Shown one piece after another: positions 36,396-47,000 of a stretch of 64,000 nucleotides of DNA (positions within the stretch are counted from its first letter, which is position 1; each line of letters begins with the position of its first letter). The notes under the pieces are model-generated. The model had not been told where the DNA came from. It saw only the letters and a list, made by a program, of their open reading frames with translations, and did not search any database. The translations under genes and the position numbers were made by a program. Origin of the DNA: Holothuria scabra (Eukaryota > Echinodermata > Holothuroidea > Aspidochirotida > Holothuriidae); assembly GCA_037179385.1 (NCBI GenBank), contig CM074185.1, positions 5,637,371 to 5,701,370 on the forward strand. Reading direction: 5' to 3'.

Positions 36396-36890
36396 TTATA
36401 TATATATATATATATATATTGTTTGAGAGGCTGTTAAATTTATTCGTGGTATTTTAGTATACATTTTCCATATTCAGATATGTGGTTGTGGACCTGAAGT
36501 AGCTTTTCAGAACGTGTCGACCTAAGGTGCGATGCAGCTATCGATATATGTATGTATGTTTATAAATATACATATATATATATATATAAAATATATATAG
36601 TTATTCGAGTGACGTAGCGACCTTCTCCATTGTTCTACATTGTTCTTAACCCAACTTAACCCAACTGTATTTATAATTAGTTGACCGCGCTCAATCACAT
36701 AGGCCTCAATGGCTCAGTGGTCAGAGCATCCGCCTTGTAAACGGGAGGTCGCTGGTTCGAATCCTGCTTGAGGCTAAGTTTTCCATTTCAAAAAAATAAA
36801 AATCCTCTTTCAGTATAAGGCAATGCCTATGTTTCAGGAAAAAATGACCTAAGGTCTTCATGCGACTTTTCAATACCGCACTGGTTCACT

Positions 36891-36977
<87 letters not shown>

Positions 36978-37163
36978 TATAGTTATTCGAGTGACGTAGC
37001 GACCTTCTCCATTGTTCTCCATTGTTCTTAACCCAACTTAACCCAACAGTATTTATAATATATATATTTATATAATATACATATATATATACACATATAT
37101 ATATATATGTATATATATATATTCACATATATATGTATATATATATATCAGTGGACCAGTGCC

Positions 37164-37203
<40 letters not shown>

Positions 37204-37236
37204 ATATATCTTCGGATATATATATATATATCTTCG
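36396..37236 (+). repeat. AT-microsatellite region with duplicated 76-bp segment
   Basis: TA runs occur at 36396-36419, 36569-36600, 36892-36982 and 37067-37236. The unique segment TTATTCGAGTGACGTAGCGA..., 36601-36676, recurs nearly identically at 36983-37058, each preceded by AAATATATATAG. The region thus contains a partial direct duplication that brackets the tRNA-like gene. Open frames here (Tyr-Ile repeats) are microsatellite artefacts. Confidence 0.85.
36703..36775 (+). tRNA. tRNA-Thr (TGT)-like gene
   Basis: 73 nt that fold as a tRNA: acceptor stem GCCTCAA/TTGAGGC, D stem GCTC/GAGC, anticodon loop CTTGTAA with anticodon TGT (36736-36738, threonine), and T arm GCTGG-TTCGAAT-CCTGC. A box TGGCTCAGTGG and B box GGTTCGAATCC are intact, and a TTTT terminator follows at 36779-36782. 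There is a C-A mismatch closing the anticodon stem (31-39) and a T-T mismatch in the T stem. Lying among repeats in an intron, it may be a pseudogene or the head of a tRNA-derived SINE rather than a working gene. Confidence 0.65.
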
Positions 37237-37435
37237 GAGATCCGCTGGCGGCAATTTTAAAAGCGCCCAGCAGAGATGTAACCGGGAGTTACAAATCATC
37301 ATCTCACTTAACAATCATAAGCCGGGTCTGAATAGGGATTTGGCGTTCATGGGCACCCAAGCGGTTGATACCAAAGAGAAGCTGTACGAGTACGTGTATC
37401 CAGTCTTTTTTGCACTAGTGTTTTTGTATAACTGA
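37237..37435 (+). pseudogene. Penelope-like element C-terminal fragment (+ strand)
   Basis: One frame reads ...[18 protein letters not shown]...[10 protein letters not shown], resembling the extreme C-terminus of Penelope-like proteins, where an (I/N)xxHKPxLNRDxG segment follows the GIY-YIG domain. It is directly followed by a hammerhead-like core at 37432. Its left boundary is AT microsatellite, so the rest of this copy is missing. Confidence 0.5.
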
Positions 37436-37463
37436 TGAAGGGTTGTGTCATATAAGCCCGAAA
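37432..37463 (+). ncRNA. Hammerhead-ribozyme-like core 1
   Basis: CTGATGA (37432-37438), then a stem GGGTT...AGCCC with a loop, then GAAA (37460-37463). This is the conserved catalytic-core layout CUGANGA-stem II-GAAA. Penelope-like elements are known to carry such motifs in their terminal pseudo-LTR segments, and here it follows a Penelope C-terminus. Stems I and III and the cleavage site were not verified. Confidence 0.45.
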
Positions 37464-37535
37464 TATTTTGTATTCACGTATTTATAACTTAGTTGGAAAT
37501 GAATGTATCCATTTTTTGTGTTCTTTTGTTATTTG

Positions 37536-37647
37536 GTTTCTTTACTTTCCAACACACGCCACCTATCATATTATATATATATATATATATAAATAAATAA
37601 ATATATATATATATATGAATATATATATATATGTATATATATATATG

Positions 37648-37681
<34 letters not shown>

Positions 37682-37723
37682 AATATAACATGATAGGTGG
37701 CGTGTGTTGGAAAGTAAAGAAAC
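37536..37723. repeat. Perfect 34-bp inverted repeat around AT-rich spacer
   Basis: 37536-37569 (starts GTTTCTTTACTTTCC) and 37690-37723 are exact reverse complements, separated by 120 bp of TA/TAAA/TGTA repeat that is itself largely self-complementary. To the left lies Penelope sequence on the + strand, and to the right on the minus strand. It is an inverted junction between two copies and could extrude as a cruciform. Confidence 0.9.
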
Positions 37724-38806
37724 TTGATATTGTGGGTAAGGGTGCGATTGGATGGGTGGTATGTGATGACTAAGGGAATGCGGTCACAGTTCGATTTTGT
37801 GCGATACCGAAGGAGATTATGCCTCGGTGTAGCAAGAACTTTATGAAAGTAATTGTTGAGGAGTTTTTAGGGATATCCTCTGTTGAGAAAAAAGTTTACC
37901 AATTCAGTGGCCCTTTCCACAAAAATGTTATTAGTGGAGCATAAACGGCGGTACCGAAGGAACTGGCTGTAAACAATAGAGTGTTTGGTATGACGGGGGT
38001 GGAAACCATTGAAGTGGAGATACGTATGTCTGTCTGTAGGTTTAGTGTAGACGGACGTGATGATCTTACCGTCTCCAATCATTACCAGAACATCTAAGAA
38101 GGGCAGAGTCTTAAAGGAATAATCAAAAGTAAATTTGATGGAAGGATGAAAACTGTTAGCAACATAAAAGAATTGTTTTAGATTATCCAGCCCTTTGTCC
38201 CAAATCATAAAAACGTCGTCTATATATCGTACATAGAATAAGGGTTTGTTTGAAGATTGCATCAAAATTCCCTCTTCCACATGATACATAAATATATTGG
38301 CATATGACGGTGCCATTTTTGTACCCATAGCCGTCCCATTTACCTGTAAATAATTAATGTCATTAAACTGAAAGTTATTGTGGCTCAAAATGAATCGAAT
38401 TAAACTCGTTACTTCAGAGTACCCAGTGACAGAATTTTTCCTCATTAAATTAAAACAGGCCGTTGTACCTTCCTCATGGGGGATATTTGTATATAACGAA
38501 GTCACGTCCATCGTCACGAGTATGGCATCTTTGGGCAAGGACGTAATTTCATGTAGTCTATTTATAAAATGAGTGCTGTCTTGAATATAACTTGGGATGG
38601 TAGGAAGTAGAGGTTGTAGGTGTTGGTCAACGTAGGCCGAGATGTATTCAGTCAGAGTCCCGATGCCGGAAACAATGGGCCTGCCAGGGACTGGTATGCT
38701 GTTAGAACGAACGAATTCAATTGCTTCTGTGTTTGTAGGTTGTTCATCCCCTTCCCAGAGTCGGCCAACAATATCTTTCAATTTGTGGACCTTTGGTAAG
38801 GTGTAG

Positions 38807-38812
<6 letters not shown>
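37724..38812 (-). pseudogene. Penelope-like element reverse transcriptase (minus strand)
   Basis: The minus strand encodes the RT of a Penelope-like retroelement: FYTLPKVHKLK, VPGRPIVSGIGT, MDVTSLYTNIPHEEG, NGTAMGTKMAPSYANIF, the catalytic RYIDDVF, LPFLDVLV and VYTKPTDRHTYLH. An in-frame TAA at 37867-37869 ends the long open frame. The same frame then continues with recognisable element sequence (KLLNNYF...[15 protein letters not shown]) to about 37724, so it is a single nonsense change. The N-terminus is cut by a TA microsatellite at 38813. The GIY-YIG half belonging downstream is missing here. Confidence 0.85.
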
Positions 38813-38871
<59 letters not shown>

Positions 38872-38897
38872 ACATATATATATGTATGTATGTATAT
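38813..38897. repeat. TA/TATG microsatellite
   Basis: About 85 bp of (TA)n grading into TACATATAAACATATATATATG and TATGTATG. It separates the RT fragment from the 5' untranslated-like part of the Penelope cluster. Confidence 0.95.
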
Positions 38898-39018
38898 AAA
38901 TTCCACCGTACTCAAAAGTTCTCTTCGTGTTTCCAGAAGGATACATAGTAAAACAAATCGAAAACACTTACTAAATTTTTCCAACAGAAAACGTAAACCA
39001 ACGGAAAAACTATACAAC

Positions 39019-39048
39019 GTTTCGAACAGGTCAACTGTCCTTCGTCAA
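39019..39048 (-). ncRNA. Hammerhead-ribozyme-like core 2
   Basis: On the minus strand TTGACGA (39042-39048) is followed by a 6-bp stem GGACAG/CTGTTC with loop TTGAC and then GAAAC (39019-39023). The first base of the CUGANGA box is T rather than C, otherwise the core layout fits. It lies just after the Penelope C-terminal half on the same strand, where such motifs are expected. Stems I and III were not tested. Confidence 0.4.
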
Positions 39049-39109
39049 GTAAACTGAATTACCAACCCATGTAAAAATACAAATACAAAAAACGGCTATG
39101 AACTGTGGC

Positions 39110-39730
39110 TTTTTCGAATGTTAATCCCTTTTGGTGCAAACGTGTGGAGTTGGTGTATCCAAAAAAGTTCTTTTTGTTCCCTCTGTGTTTTGTTACGTCC
39201 CTCGACCGATTGAATGGCGATTAAATTGAAAACCTTACAACAAATGTTTCCCAAGAGGAGTGTTAGCTTTTTTCAGTTCTTGCCTATGACCCCGATGTCT
39301 CTGTCTTAATTGGCTCCCCGTCTCACCCACATACTGCTTCCCACAATCAAAACAATTAATAAGGTAAATAACCCCGATCGACATACAGTTAAAACTACCT
39401 AGTATTTTGAAAACTTTCCCTGTATAAAAACTTTTAAAGGAGTCTTTAACTGACATAACCTCCAAGTAACACAGTTTTTTTCGTGTAACCTGTGATTCCC
39501 CAAATTTGTCGGAGTGTTTCTCGGCCCTCTCGCTCTTACGAGCAAATCTCTTAAGTTATGGGGTTGTCTATAAATTACCTTTGGTGGTGAAACAAAGATT
39601 TCCCTCATTTTATCTGACATAGAAAGAATATGGAAGTGTTTATTAATGGTTTCTTGTAAGGGAGGTAAGCGAGGATTATGAGCAACCACAAATGGGGCTT
39701 TTGGTTCTTTAGTCGAAACGTTCTCACCTT
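39110..39730 (-). pseudogene. Penelope-like element linker and GIY-YIG endonuclease half (minus strand)
   Basis: Starting about 39720 on the minus strand: PFVVAHNPRLPPL, PPKVIYRQPHNLRDLLV, then after a frame change the GIY-YIG endonuclease core GVIYLINCFDCGKQYVGETG...LRQRHRGH. In a third frame comes a C-terminal ELFWIHQLHTFAPKGINIR. This is the C-terminal half of a Penelope-like protein, broken by at least two frameshifts. It lies upstream, on the coding strand, of the RT half at 37724-38812, so order is C-half then N-half. That is the arrangement expected from tandem partial copies or a permuted insertion. Confidence 0.75.
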
Positions 39731-39949
39731 TGCTGGTCCTAAGTAAAGAACTACGAGAAAAACCATTCGCTCCTGTAGTGCACTACAAGGACTTAGAAAC
39801 GATTGTAAGGAGTTGATGGGGACATAACAAGACACACAACGCGTTGACGTAGGTGCTTGGCCTTTGTACGCGCGCCGATCGAGTTGTATCGGCACGAGTT
39901 TGTTGTTTCTTTTGAATATCGTTTTTTTGATCAGTTATTATTTTTCCGC

Positions 39950-39974
39950 CTGATGAAGGGAACATACCCGAAAC
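39950..39974 (+). ncRNA. Hammerhead-ribozyme-like core 3
   Basis: CTGATGA (39950-39956), short stem GGG/CCC with loop AACATA, then GAAAC (39970-39974) followed by GTTGCGG. It matches the conserved core arrangement seen near Penelope-like element ends and is on the strand opposite to the adjacent GIY-YIG half. The stem II is minimal. Confidence 0.4.
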
Positions 39975-40302
39975 GTTGCGGAGCTTTCTTCCGAATTTTA
40001 GCACTTTTTATCATTTCAATCTGTTTACCTATATATATAATATTTTTTTCCATTCAGTTGTGTTATGTTATGCTTTACTGTGTATAGGTGTGACCTTCTT
40101 CTTTGTAACTTACTGTTGTGTAATTGTGCTTGTGCTCTGCTGCGTTTTAAGGTCTTTGAACGAGTCGAAAAACAATTAAAATTTCAAGGAAACAACTCAT
40201 TTCTTACACACATTTACAGGATTATCGTAATGAATGTAAATACTAAATTTGCCCATTTAATCATTATCTACATTAACTAAATGTTTCCGAAATTTTAATT
40301 AG

Positions 40303-40524
40303 ATGGATTAAATGAACAAGAGACATCCTGTCCCACGCCGGAAGTAGGGACTTTAGTTGATGCCTTTGTAGGAAGCAATTATACGCCTTTCGATGAGCAA
40401 GAAACATTTTCGGATGGAGATTTTGTAACTTCGAGATGCAAGGAGCCAACGACACAACAATTTTATGGCTCAGTGACACGACGCTGTGAGGATGGACAGT
40501 GGTTGGGTAATCGTGCTCGTTGTG
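40303..40524 (+). CDS. CCP/sushi domain exon 6
   Basis: 222-bp exon, acceptor tttaattag (ends 40302), donor tgtg|gtaaga after 40524, phase 1 at both ends. It reads TSCPTPEVGTL...YTPFDEQETFSDGDFVTSRCKEP...SVTRRCEDGQWLGNRARC: four cysteines in CCP spacing with Gly-Gln-Trp before the last. The split codon at the 5' join with 26482 gives Asp; at the 3' join with the Ig exon it gives Asp again. It does not start with Met and there is no open frame beginning upstream. Confidence 0.85.
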
Positions 40525-40668
40525 GTAAGAGAAAATGAAAATTTCAAGTAGTTCAAATTAATTGCATTGCCATACCTCGAACTTGGACACCAATGCATAA
40601 ATCTGTGGAATAAGTTTGGGAAGTATTTTAAATTTTGTAAATGCCCTATGCACACTATGTCTTTTCAG
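40525..40668 (+). other. Short intron between CCP 6 and Ig exon
   Basis: 144 bp, gtaaga donor to tcttttcag acceptor. The shortest intron of the gene, suggesting the CCP-Ig pair was moved as a unit. Confidence 0.75.
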
Positions 40669-40962
40669 ATTTAACAGATTTTGTCATCTCCGTTGGCAAC
40701 ACGAAACTTCAGAACATTACAGAGAACGGCACGTTCATAGTGTATAATATAAGCGGTCACGTGTATGTAAACTGCAAGTTACAGACTTTGAGTCGGCGTT
40801 CGATTAACATATACAAGGATAATGGATTGACTGTATCTGAAAGGTATTTCAGAAAACACAATGTTCAGCGACTAAGAATAGATAATCCTTCAGAATCAGA
40901 TAGCGGGACATACAAATGTGAAAGCAACGGAGAAACAATTTCTGCTAATATTATTTTTAAAG
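40669..40962 (+). CDS. Immunoglobulin-like domain exon
   Basis: 294-bp exon, phase 1 at both ends (acceptor tcttttcag; donor aaag|gtacgt). The 98 residues read as a V/I-type Ig domain: strand B cysteine in HVYVNCKL, the core Trp of strand C replaced by Tyr (INIYKDN), and a classic RLRIDNPSESDSGTYKCES strand E-F with D-x-G-x-Y-x-C. Strand G follows (ISANIIFK). Several N-x-T/S sites occur before it (e.g. NIT, NGT, NIS). It mediates adhesion or ligand binding in extracellular proteins. Ig and CCP modules also coexist in some receptor tyrosine kinases, but no kinase is in this window. Confidence 0.85.
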
Positions 40963-42029
40963 GTACGTCATAGAAATGGATTAATCTCATGCCCTAACCC
41001 CCTTCCTTATGATGATGTCGTAATGGCACTTCACTGAACACCCACAGGATCATATGCATTGGGTTGTGGAACACTGGGGAGTCACAGGTGTGCAGTTTTC
41101 TTTAGCATTTTCTTTTCAACTGATTGTTTGCTATCTTTGGTTCCAAAATCGAGCGAACATTATTCTGTGTGCTCATGCGATATTCTAATTGTTATAAAAT
41201 AACAGCATGAAACATCGGGGGCTCACTTATAACAGTTATATTTTCTTGATTATGAGTACAGCCTGTGGGCGAAAACGCACATTTCAATGCAATGAAGCTT
41301 GCTGTAAAACCCCTCGTAAGATTAGTGTCAATTGTATTTTTTTGCTGGAAAAACGTATTTTCAGTAACAAGATGCTACCTGAGAACGGTTTACCACACAT
41401 ATTTGTTTAACTTGCACTTCAATTTGGGTAGCGTATTTGTTTAACTGTATTGACTGGGGAAACACAATGTGTGTGAAACGGGTGGTGAATTACGTGTTAG
41501 GAGGGGGTTATGAGGGATAAGGTACAGATATGCTAACATATTTGGCATTTGGTTTGTTACACGGAGAGTTCCCTGAAGGTGTTAAAGGTCGAGGAATTTT
41601 GCCACTTAAAAGAATCTTTCTAAGATTAAGGGGCTGTCAGAAATTCAGGACAAGTGCATTATCGAAAGCGCCGTTCAAGTATAGTGGCCTTTTTGTATTT
41701 CAAAAGTTCTTGCCTTGATACTTTGTTGGCTCTTTCCATATTCTTTCCAATGAATTTAAGAGGGTATTCCCTTAACATGAATTGCTTAGTTAGACTTTTG
41801 CCAGACTCTACGTTACAAAAGATTTTTTTCTTACAATAATTACTTGAAATTTCAACTTAATTACCTGTAAAAATGCAACTCTCCTGTCTTCCAGACAGTT
41901 ACTATTTCAGAGTAACAATTTCTTTGATTAATCAGAGGATTCATGACCTAATTAACTGCGATTGATGGCGTTGAAAAAATACGTCCACTTAACATACACA
42001 CTTTCTATCTTTGCGTGCATTTTGTCTAG
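40963..42029 (+). other. Intron between Ig exon and last CCP exon
   Basis: About 1.07 kb, gtacgt donor to ttttgtctag acceptor. Open frames of about 60-67 codons within it are unpatterned. Confidence 0.6.
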
Positions 42030-42250
42030 AAATATCATGCCCAAGACCAAGAGAACCAAACGTTGGGTTTTGGAGACACAACCAGGCAGATGCCAATCCG
42101 GGAGGTCGTCTGGGTTTTATCTTTATGGAAACTTTGTCACTTGTGTGCCCAGAGGATTACCACGTTAGTGGTGTGACAAGGCCTAAGTGTAGTTACCACG
42201 GTACGTGGATCAACATGTCGGAAACCTGCATTCGTTATCAAAGTCTCTGA
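42030..42250 (+). CDS. CCP/sushi exon 7, possibly terminal
   Basis: After acceptor ttttgtctag the exon reads ISCPRPREPNVGFW...GRLGFIFMETLSLVCPEDYHV...RPKCSYHGTWINMSETC: four cysteines in CCP order with G-x-W before the last. Phase 1 at the start matches the Ig exon. It runs into TGA at 42248-42250 after ETCIRYQSL. The only in-phase donor candidate (c|gttatc after 42233) is weak. Either this is the last exon of a secreted protein or the true donor is decayed or missed. No AATAAA close downstream was found; an L1-like relic begins within about 200 bp. Confidence 0.7.
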
Positions 42251-42399
42251 ATCTTAACGAAGTGCACGGCAACAACTGAAACGTTTTGACAGTATTTGGT
42301 ACATGACGGTTGCTTCCGTCTTCCTCTATAGGAATGGGATCTGAGTTTTGTGTAAGAGGTTAACAAACTTAACATTCGGTCAGTCTCGATTGCTTACTC

Positions 42400-44000
42400 A
42401 CAGTTTCTTGCTATTCAACGTGTTTTAATGAGGAGTACTTTCTTAACCGTATTACCTATGTAGATCAAAAACAGGCAAAATTCCCCTCAGATCAGGGTAA
42501 AGATCATCTCTCTGAGGCTGAGCTTGCATTAAATATCACATATGATTTTAACCTGAACGGTGTAACTGTTTGCTTTCGTGCACGATCGATTGAAGAAAGT
42601 GAGAAAAATACTCTTTCTTCCTTTATATATACTAATCTACCATCACTACTAAACGAGACTACTACGAATGAACAGTTTTAAATAATAATGAGGTAATCGA
42701 GATTCTACAGACATTCTACAAGAGTTCTATAAAAAATTGTCTGAAGAAGTGTTCTTGTTCTTTACATACCATGCCAACTCAAAAGTCACCTGGATCCGAT
42801 GATGTACCAGTAAGAGTTTCAAAGACTTTCAGGGAAGATATTTGGACATTGGTGGTGAACTCCCTTAATTACGTCTTTCGACGAGGTTTTATCCCAGAGG
42901 AGACAGACAGAGTTGATATCACTCTTATTCCAAAGCCGGTTGTTTTAAACAGATATCTAAAAACTGCGTCCTATTTCGATACATAACACAGATTAAGCAA
43001 TTTTGTCTGAATGGTTAACTCATCGTTTAGAGGGTGATTTACCAGATATAACTAATAGGGAACAAACAGGTTACTTAGAGGGGCATTGCATTGGGGAAAG
43101 CCATTCGACTAATACTAGATGTCATTAATTTCGTGACACAAACGGAGGGTTCCTGGAGCCTTACTCTTTTTGGATTTTGAGGCATTTGATTGCTTGGATT
43201 GGAAGTTTTTGAACAATGCCCTTCCTTGCTTTCAATTGTGGGAATGATTTTCTTTTGTTGATTCGTCGCCTATTCAGTCATAGGTCTACATGGATTCTGA
43301 ACAATTGGCATGCCATTAATTATTTAAAAGTTACGAAAAGTCTAAGACAAGGTTGCCCGCTTTTCGTTTCATCATTTTCGTTATAGAACAAAAAACATGC
43401 TCGTTAACTCAAATAAAAGTATTCCAGATATAACCATCCCCGGGGAGAGTGTTGAGATTTTCAACAAAGCGGATGACACGGTTTTAAAATAACATCAGAA
43501 AACTCTTCCAAAGAAGTATTTGTACTGTTGGATTTTACGATTTCGGGTTTGAACATTATTTTTAGTCCTTTGGGACCCGTACATCAATATAAACCTGGCT
43601 ACCTTGTTGCACATCTTTTTGATACGAGCAACAGACCTGTAACTTAGTTGGGAGTCTCCTTTGCGCACCTTTATGGTGACTTTTTATCCTAATTTCTTGC
43701 CTTAATTGTCTAGAATTAAATTGTTGAATACTTGTTCCAAAAGAGATTTGACACCATTAGACAAGAGTTTCAATATTAAAATTTTTGCCAGTATTGTTTG
43801 GAAACGTTAATAAGGAAATGGAATAATTCATTAAAAATTATTTACTTAATAGGGCAAGGGTGAGGCCTCAAACTTTATCCTGAAACCTCTCTGTGGACAC
43901 TTTTGTGGTGAGAGGTTGATCGAATGAAGTATCCAGTCAGGACAAAGAAGATGTATTCTTCAACGTCGTTGAAGGCTTAAATGAAGGAAAACAAAACTAA
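42400..44000 (+). pseudogene. L1/Tx1-like LINE reverse transcriptase relic
   Basis: Scattered frames give RT signatures in order: MPTQKSPGSDDVPVRVSK, VVNSLNYVFRRGFIPEE and ITLIPKP. Then WLTHRLEGDLPDI...EQTGYLEG, LLFLDFEAFDCLEWKFL, VTKSLRQGCPLF, and a KADDTVLK segment where FADDT is expected (about 43467-43481). The order and motifs fit L1/Tx1 or RTE-like LINEs. Many stops and frameshifts mark it as old. Boundaries are approximate; the 5' part to 42400 is inferred from weak similarity of style only. Confidence 0.65.
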
Positions 44001-47000
44001 TATATGTTTTTTCACTTGACTGTGAAAAACATGTCGGTGTAATTTTATGCTTTTAAGTTAAGTGACTACCAAACTCTAACGATCTCTAAAGTCCCACTTT
44101 GAGACTCTGCGCTCCCTTGACTGCATTTAGCCACAATGTTGTTTCTTATTTCATTAGTTTCTTTTGTAGTCTCAAAATAAAGATTCATGTTTTATCTTTT
44201 GGGGAATAGAAAACGGAAGTACAGGGAATAGGTTTCCGAAAATAATCACTGAGCGTGACGAAAAACCTTTTGTCATCCACAAGTCTTCAGATTCTTACAT
44301 CACCGTCAAACATTGGAACAGAAACATGCAACATTAGGAAGTTTTATCACTGCCAGAGTTGTAATTTCTCCAGTCGAGAGTGTATCCAAGTCTGATTGGA
44401 ATGTTTGACAACAACTACTCAAATTCATTCAAATAAAATACCAAATATGACATTTGCAAGATGGTAAACTTCACACCTCTCCTCTTCCTCAGTGTCACAA
44501 ATGTGCAAACACTGTCAGTCTGCTAAAATTAAACAATGACATCAACACCTGGCAATATATCCAACCTGCAAAGTCATGTATTTGACTTTAAGATACCATT
44601 GACTTGAGTCAAGAACCTAACTCGTTTCTCATATGGGTAACAAATTCGAAAAATCGAATCTTACTCCAGTGAAAAACTTACAACACTCGATTCGACTGGT
44701 CTTGTCTAACCACTTACTAAAATACGACTTAATTTCAGTCACGACACCATGTGATTCGGCATGACTCGTGATTCGACATAAAGTGACTAGATAACTACAC
44801 AGATCACTTTAATTTTTTCGAAATTACATTCAATTACCAAGTATTAGTTAAAAAAAAAATTATCACAAAACGTCAAAATCTGTAGGTGATGGAAGAGGAA
44901 TTTTTCACAAAAATCATTGAATGTTTGCTTAATATGAAAAAACTCAAAATGTATATAGTGCCAAAAGTGCCCCAAAACTAAAAAAAGTAGGAAATAAAGC
45001 TAAAAAATGTGCTCCTGATAACATTTCAATCCTGGTTACTTACAGCCTACAAACCTACAAGCCTACAAACAAAATTGGGCATTAATAAGTGTGTAGGGTA
45101 GTCATTTTAAAGACCAAAATTTCCCACAATTGATCAAAATGGTCCGCAAAATGTATATTGCATACATGATGACCCCTTTTAAGTCATGAAACTTATTTAT
45201 TCAAACTTTCCAAAAATTAATCTCAAAGGCATACTCTGGTTGTTTTTACCTTGGTCTTCTAAGAAAAACAAAAATATGGCACAGTGAAGATATCTCACTT
45301 TGAAGATTTGCTATTTTTGTAAGAATACCTCTTTTTTAATAAAGCCCCAGGAAGTTGTAGAACGTGGGCAACATGCTGTAGAATGTGTTTGTTTTCTTTA
45401 TAATTTCACTTTCTGATTGTAGTCTTTGAAATTTGGTACCGTTGGAATTTTTTAATATCTTTTTCCTGTAAATCCAGCATGCGGCGACTCCAAAATTATA
45501 TCTAAACCGAATTCATTGACAAATTAATGTACCTTGATGATATCACAGATTTGCACTACTCATAATGCACGAAAGCAGGTAAAAATTGCATTACTTCAGA
45601 ATTTTTTCTAGGACTGTATGCTATTGAAATGCAATTTTCAAATCCTAAGAGAGGACATTTTTCTGCACTGTTTGAATTTTATGTATTTTGTACTCGGAAT
45701 ATGACTAAAAAAATAATATGCAGTCTTTTAGAGATGATGTTCTTTTAATTGAACAAACATTTCCTGAAAATTTACCCTAAAAGATTATCAGTAATGTTCA
45801 TTTAACGCAACGTTTTCTAAACTTTCTCATCGAGTTAATTGAAATACCCTGTATTCGGTAATGGACAATTTATTTAATACAACACGAAATACAACGAAAA
45901 TACATCTGAAAATAGCGATGAAAGAAATTGTTGCATATATCTATCCTCCTTATAAGATATGAAGGCTATGCGAGAACTAACGGATTTCTAAACACTCACA
46001 CCAGGCCGGCGGAATGTCTGATGAGCGTGGGAATTTCGTACATAGATTTTTCTTGATTGATTTGTCTAGTTTAAATATCTTCTTTCAGAATCTGCATAGT
46101 GACAGAGTGACATTGTGTCACTCTTTAACGTTTTCAGGGTTCCAACATGTTGTCCTACATGTCCACCATTGCATGTTTTTCTTCGTAATGTAGCTTCTAT
46201 TCCCCCATAAATGGTAGCATTGGTACGATTTGTGTCTTTGGGGCGTTCGTATGGCACACACAGGTATTTGCCAAATACGCACCATACCTGTCTCATCTAA
46301 AATTTGGATCATAACAATTTTTAAAGGCTAAGTTAGGTTGCATGGAAATTTTCGGTCCGTGTTATATGTAGACCCAATGTTCCTTTATGTTAAGAAGTTG
46401 TGTCTGTCCATATTATTAATGGTCCAATACAAATTCCTTTTCTTGATCAGATATATTGTCCAGATATAAATTCCCATTCAAGGCCCACATATGGATCTTA
46501 TAGGTTGCATACACTATTTTTTTTCTCCCACAAATATATTTATAGGTATGCAATGATAGTACTGCGAGGGTCTTATCACATGCTTTTGTTGTCCAGCAAT
46601 TCATTCAAACTAATTGGAACGTCTGAGGGGTCACGTAATGTTAACCAAACCTGACTTTATCCTTTTATTGTGTTTTCTTCTGAAAACTGAATTATCTATA
46701 CCGTTAGATGGACAGAGATTTCTGGAAGCAACCACTAACATTTTTGAAAGAAATAACTCGTTCATCCTCCATTCAAAGAAGTCGTATTACAAAATACCTG
46801 AAACAGTCAAAAAGGACAGCAAGCTTAGAATAAGTTTTAAACAATACCACCGCTAACTCTTCTTGAAATTTAGCCACACAGAAATTCATTTTCTGATTAT
46901 TCTCTGTCATGTCCAAATGGATTTAACTGTGGTTTAGGATCAATGATCAGCTTCCGGACCCTCAAAACTTTAAACGGATATGTGCATTTAGCTAAAAATT

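Noticed and set aside
37107..37331. Open frames with long Tyr-Ile repeats on both strands
   Set aside because: They arise only from the TA microsatellite; no coding signal.
46707..46856. Possible phase-1 exon after acceptor ccgttag, ending in a stop
   Set aside because: Phase fits the lectin gene but there are no cysteines or recognisable domain, and the upstream exon already ends in TGA; chance cannot be excluded.
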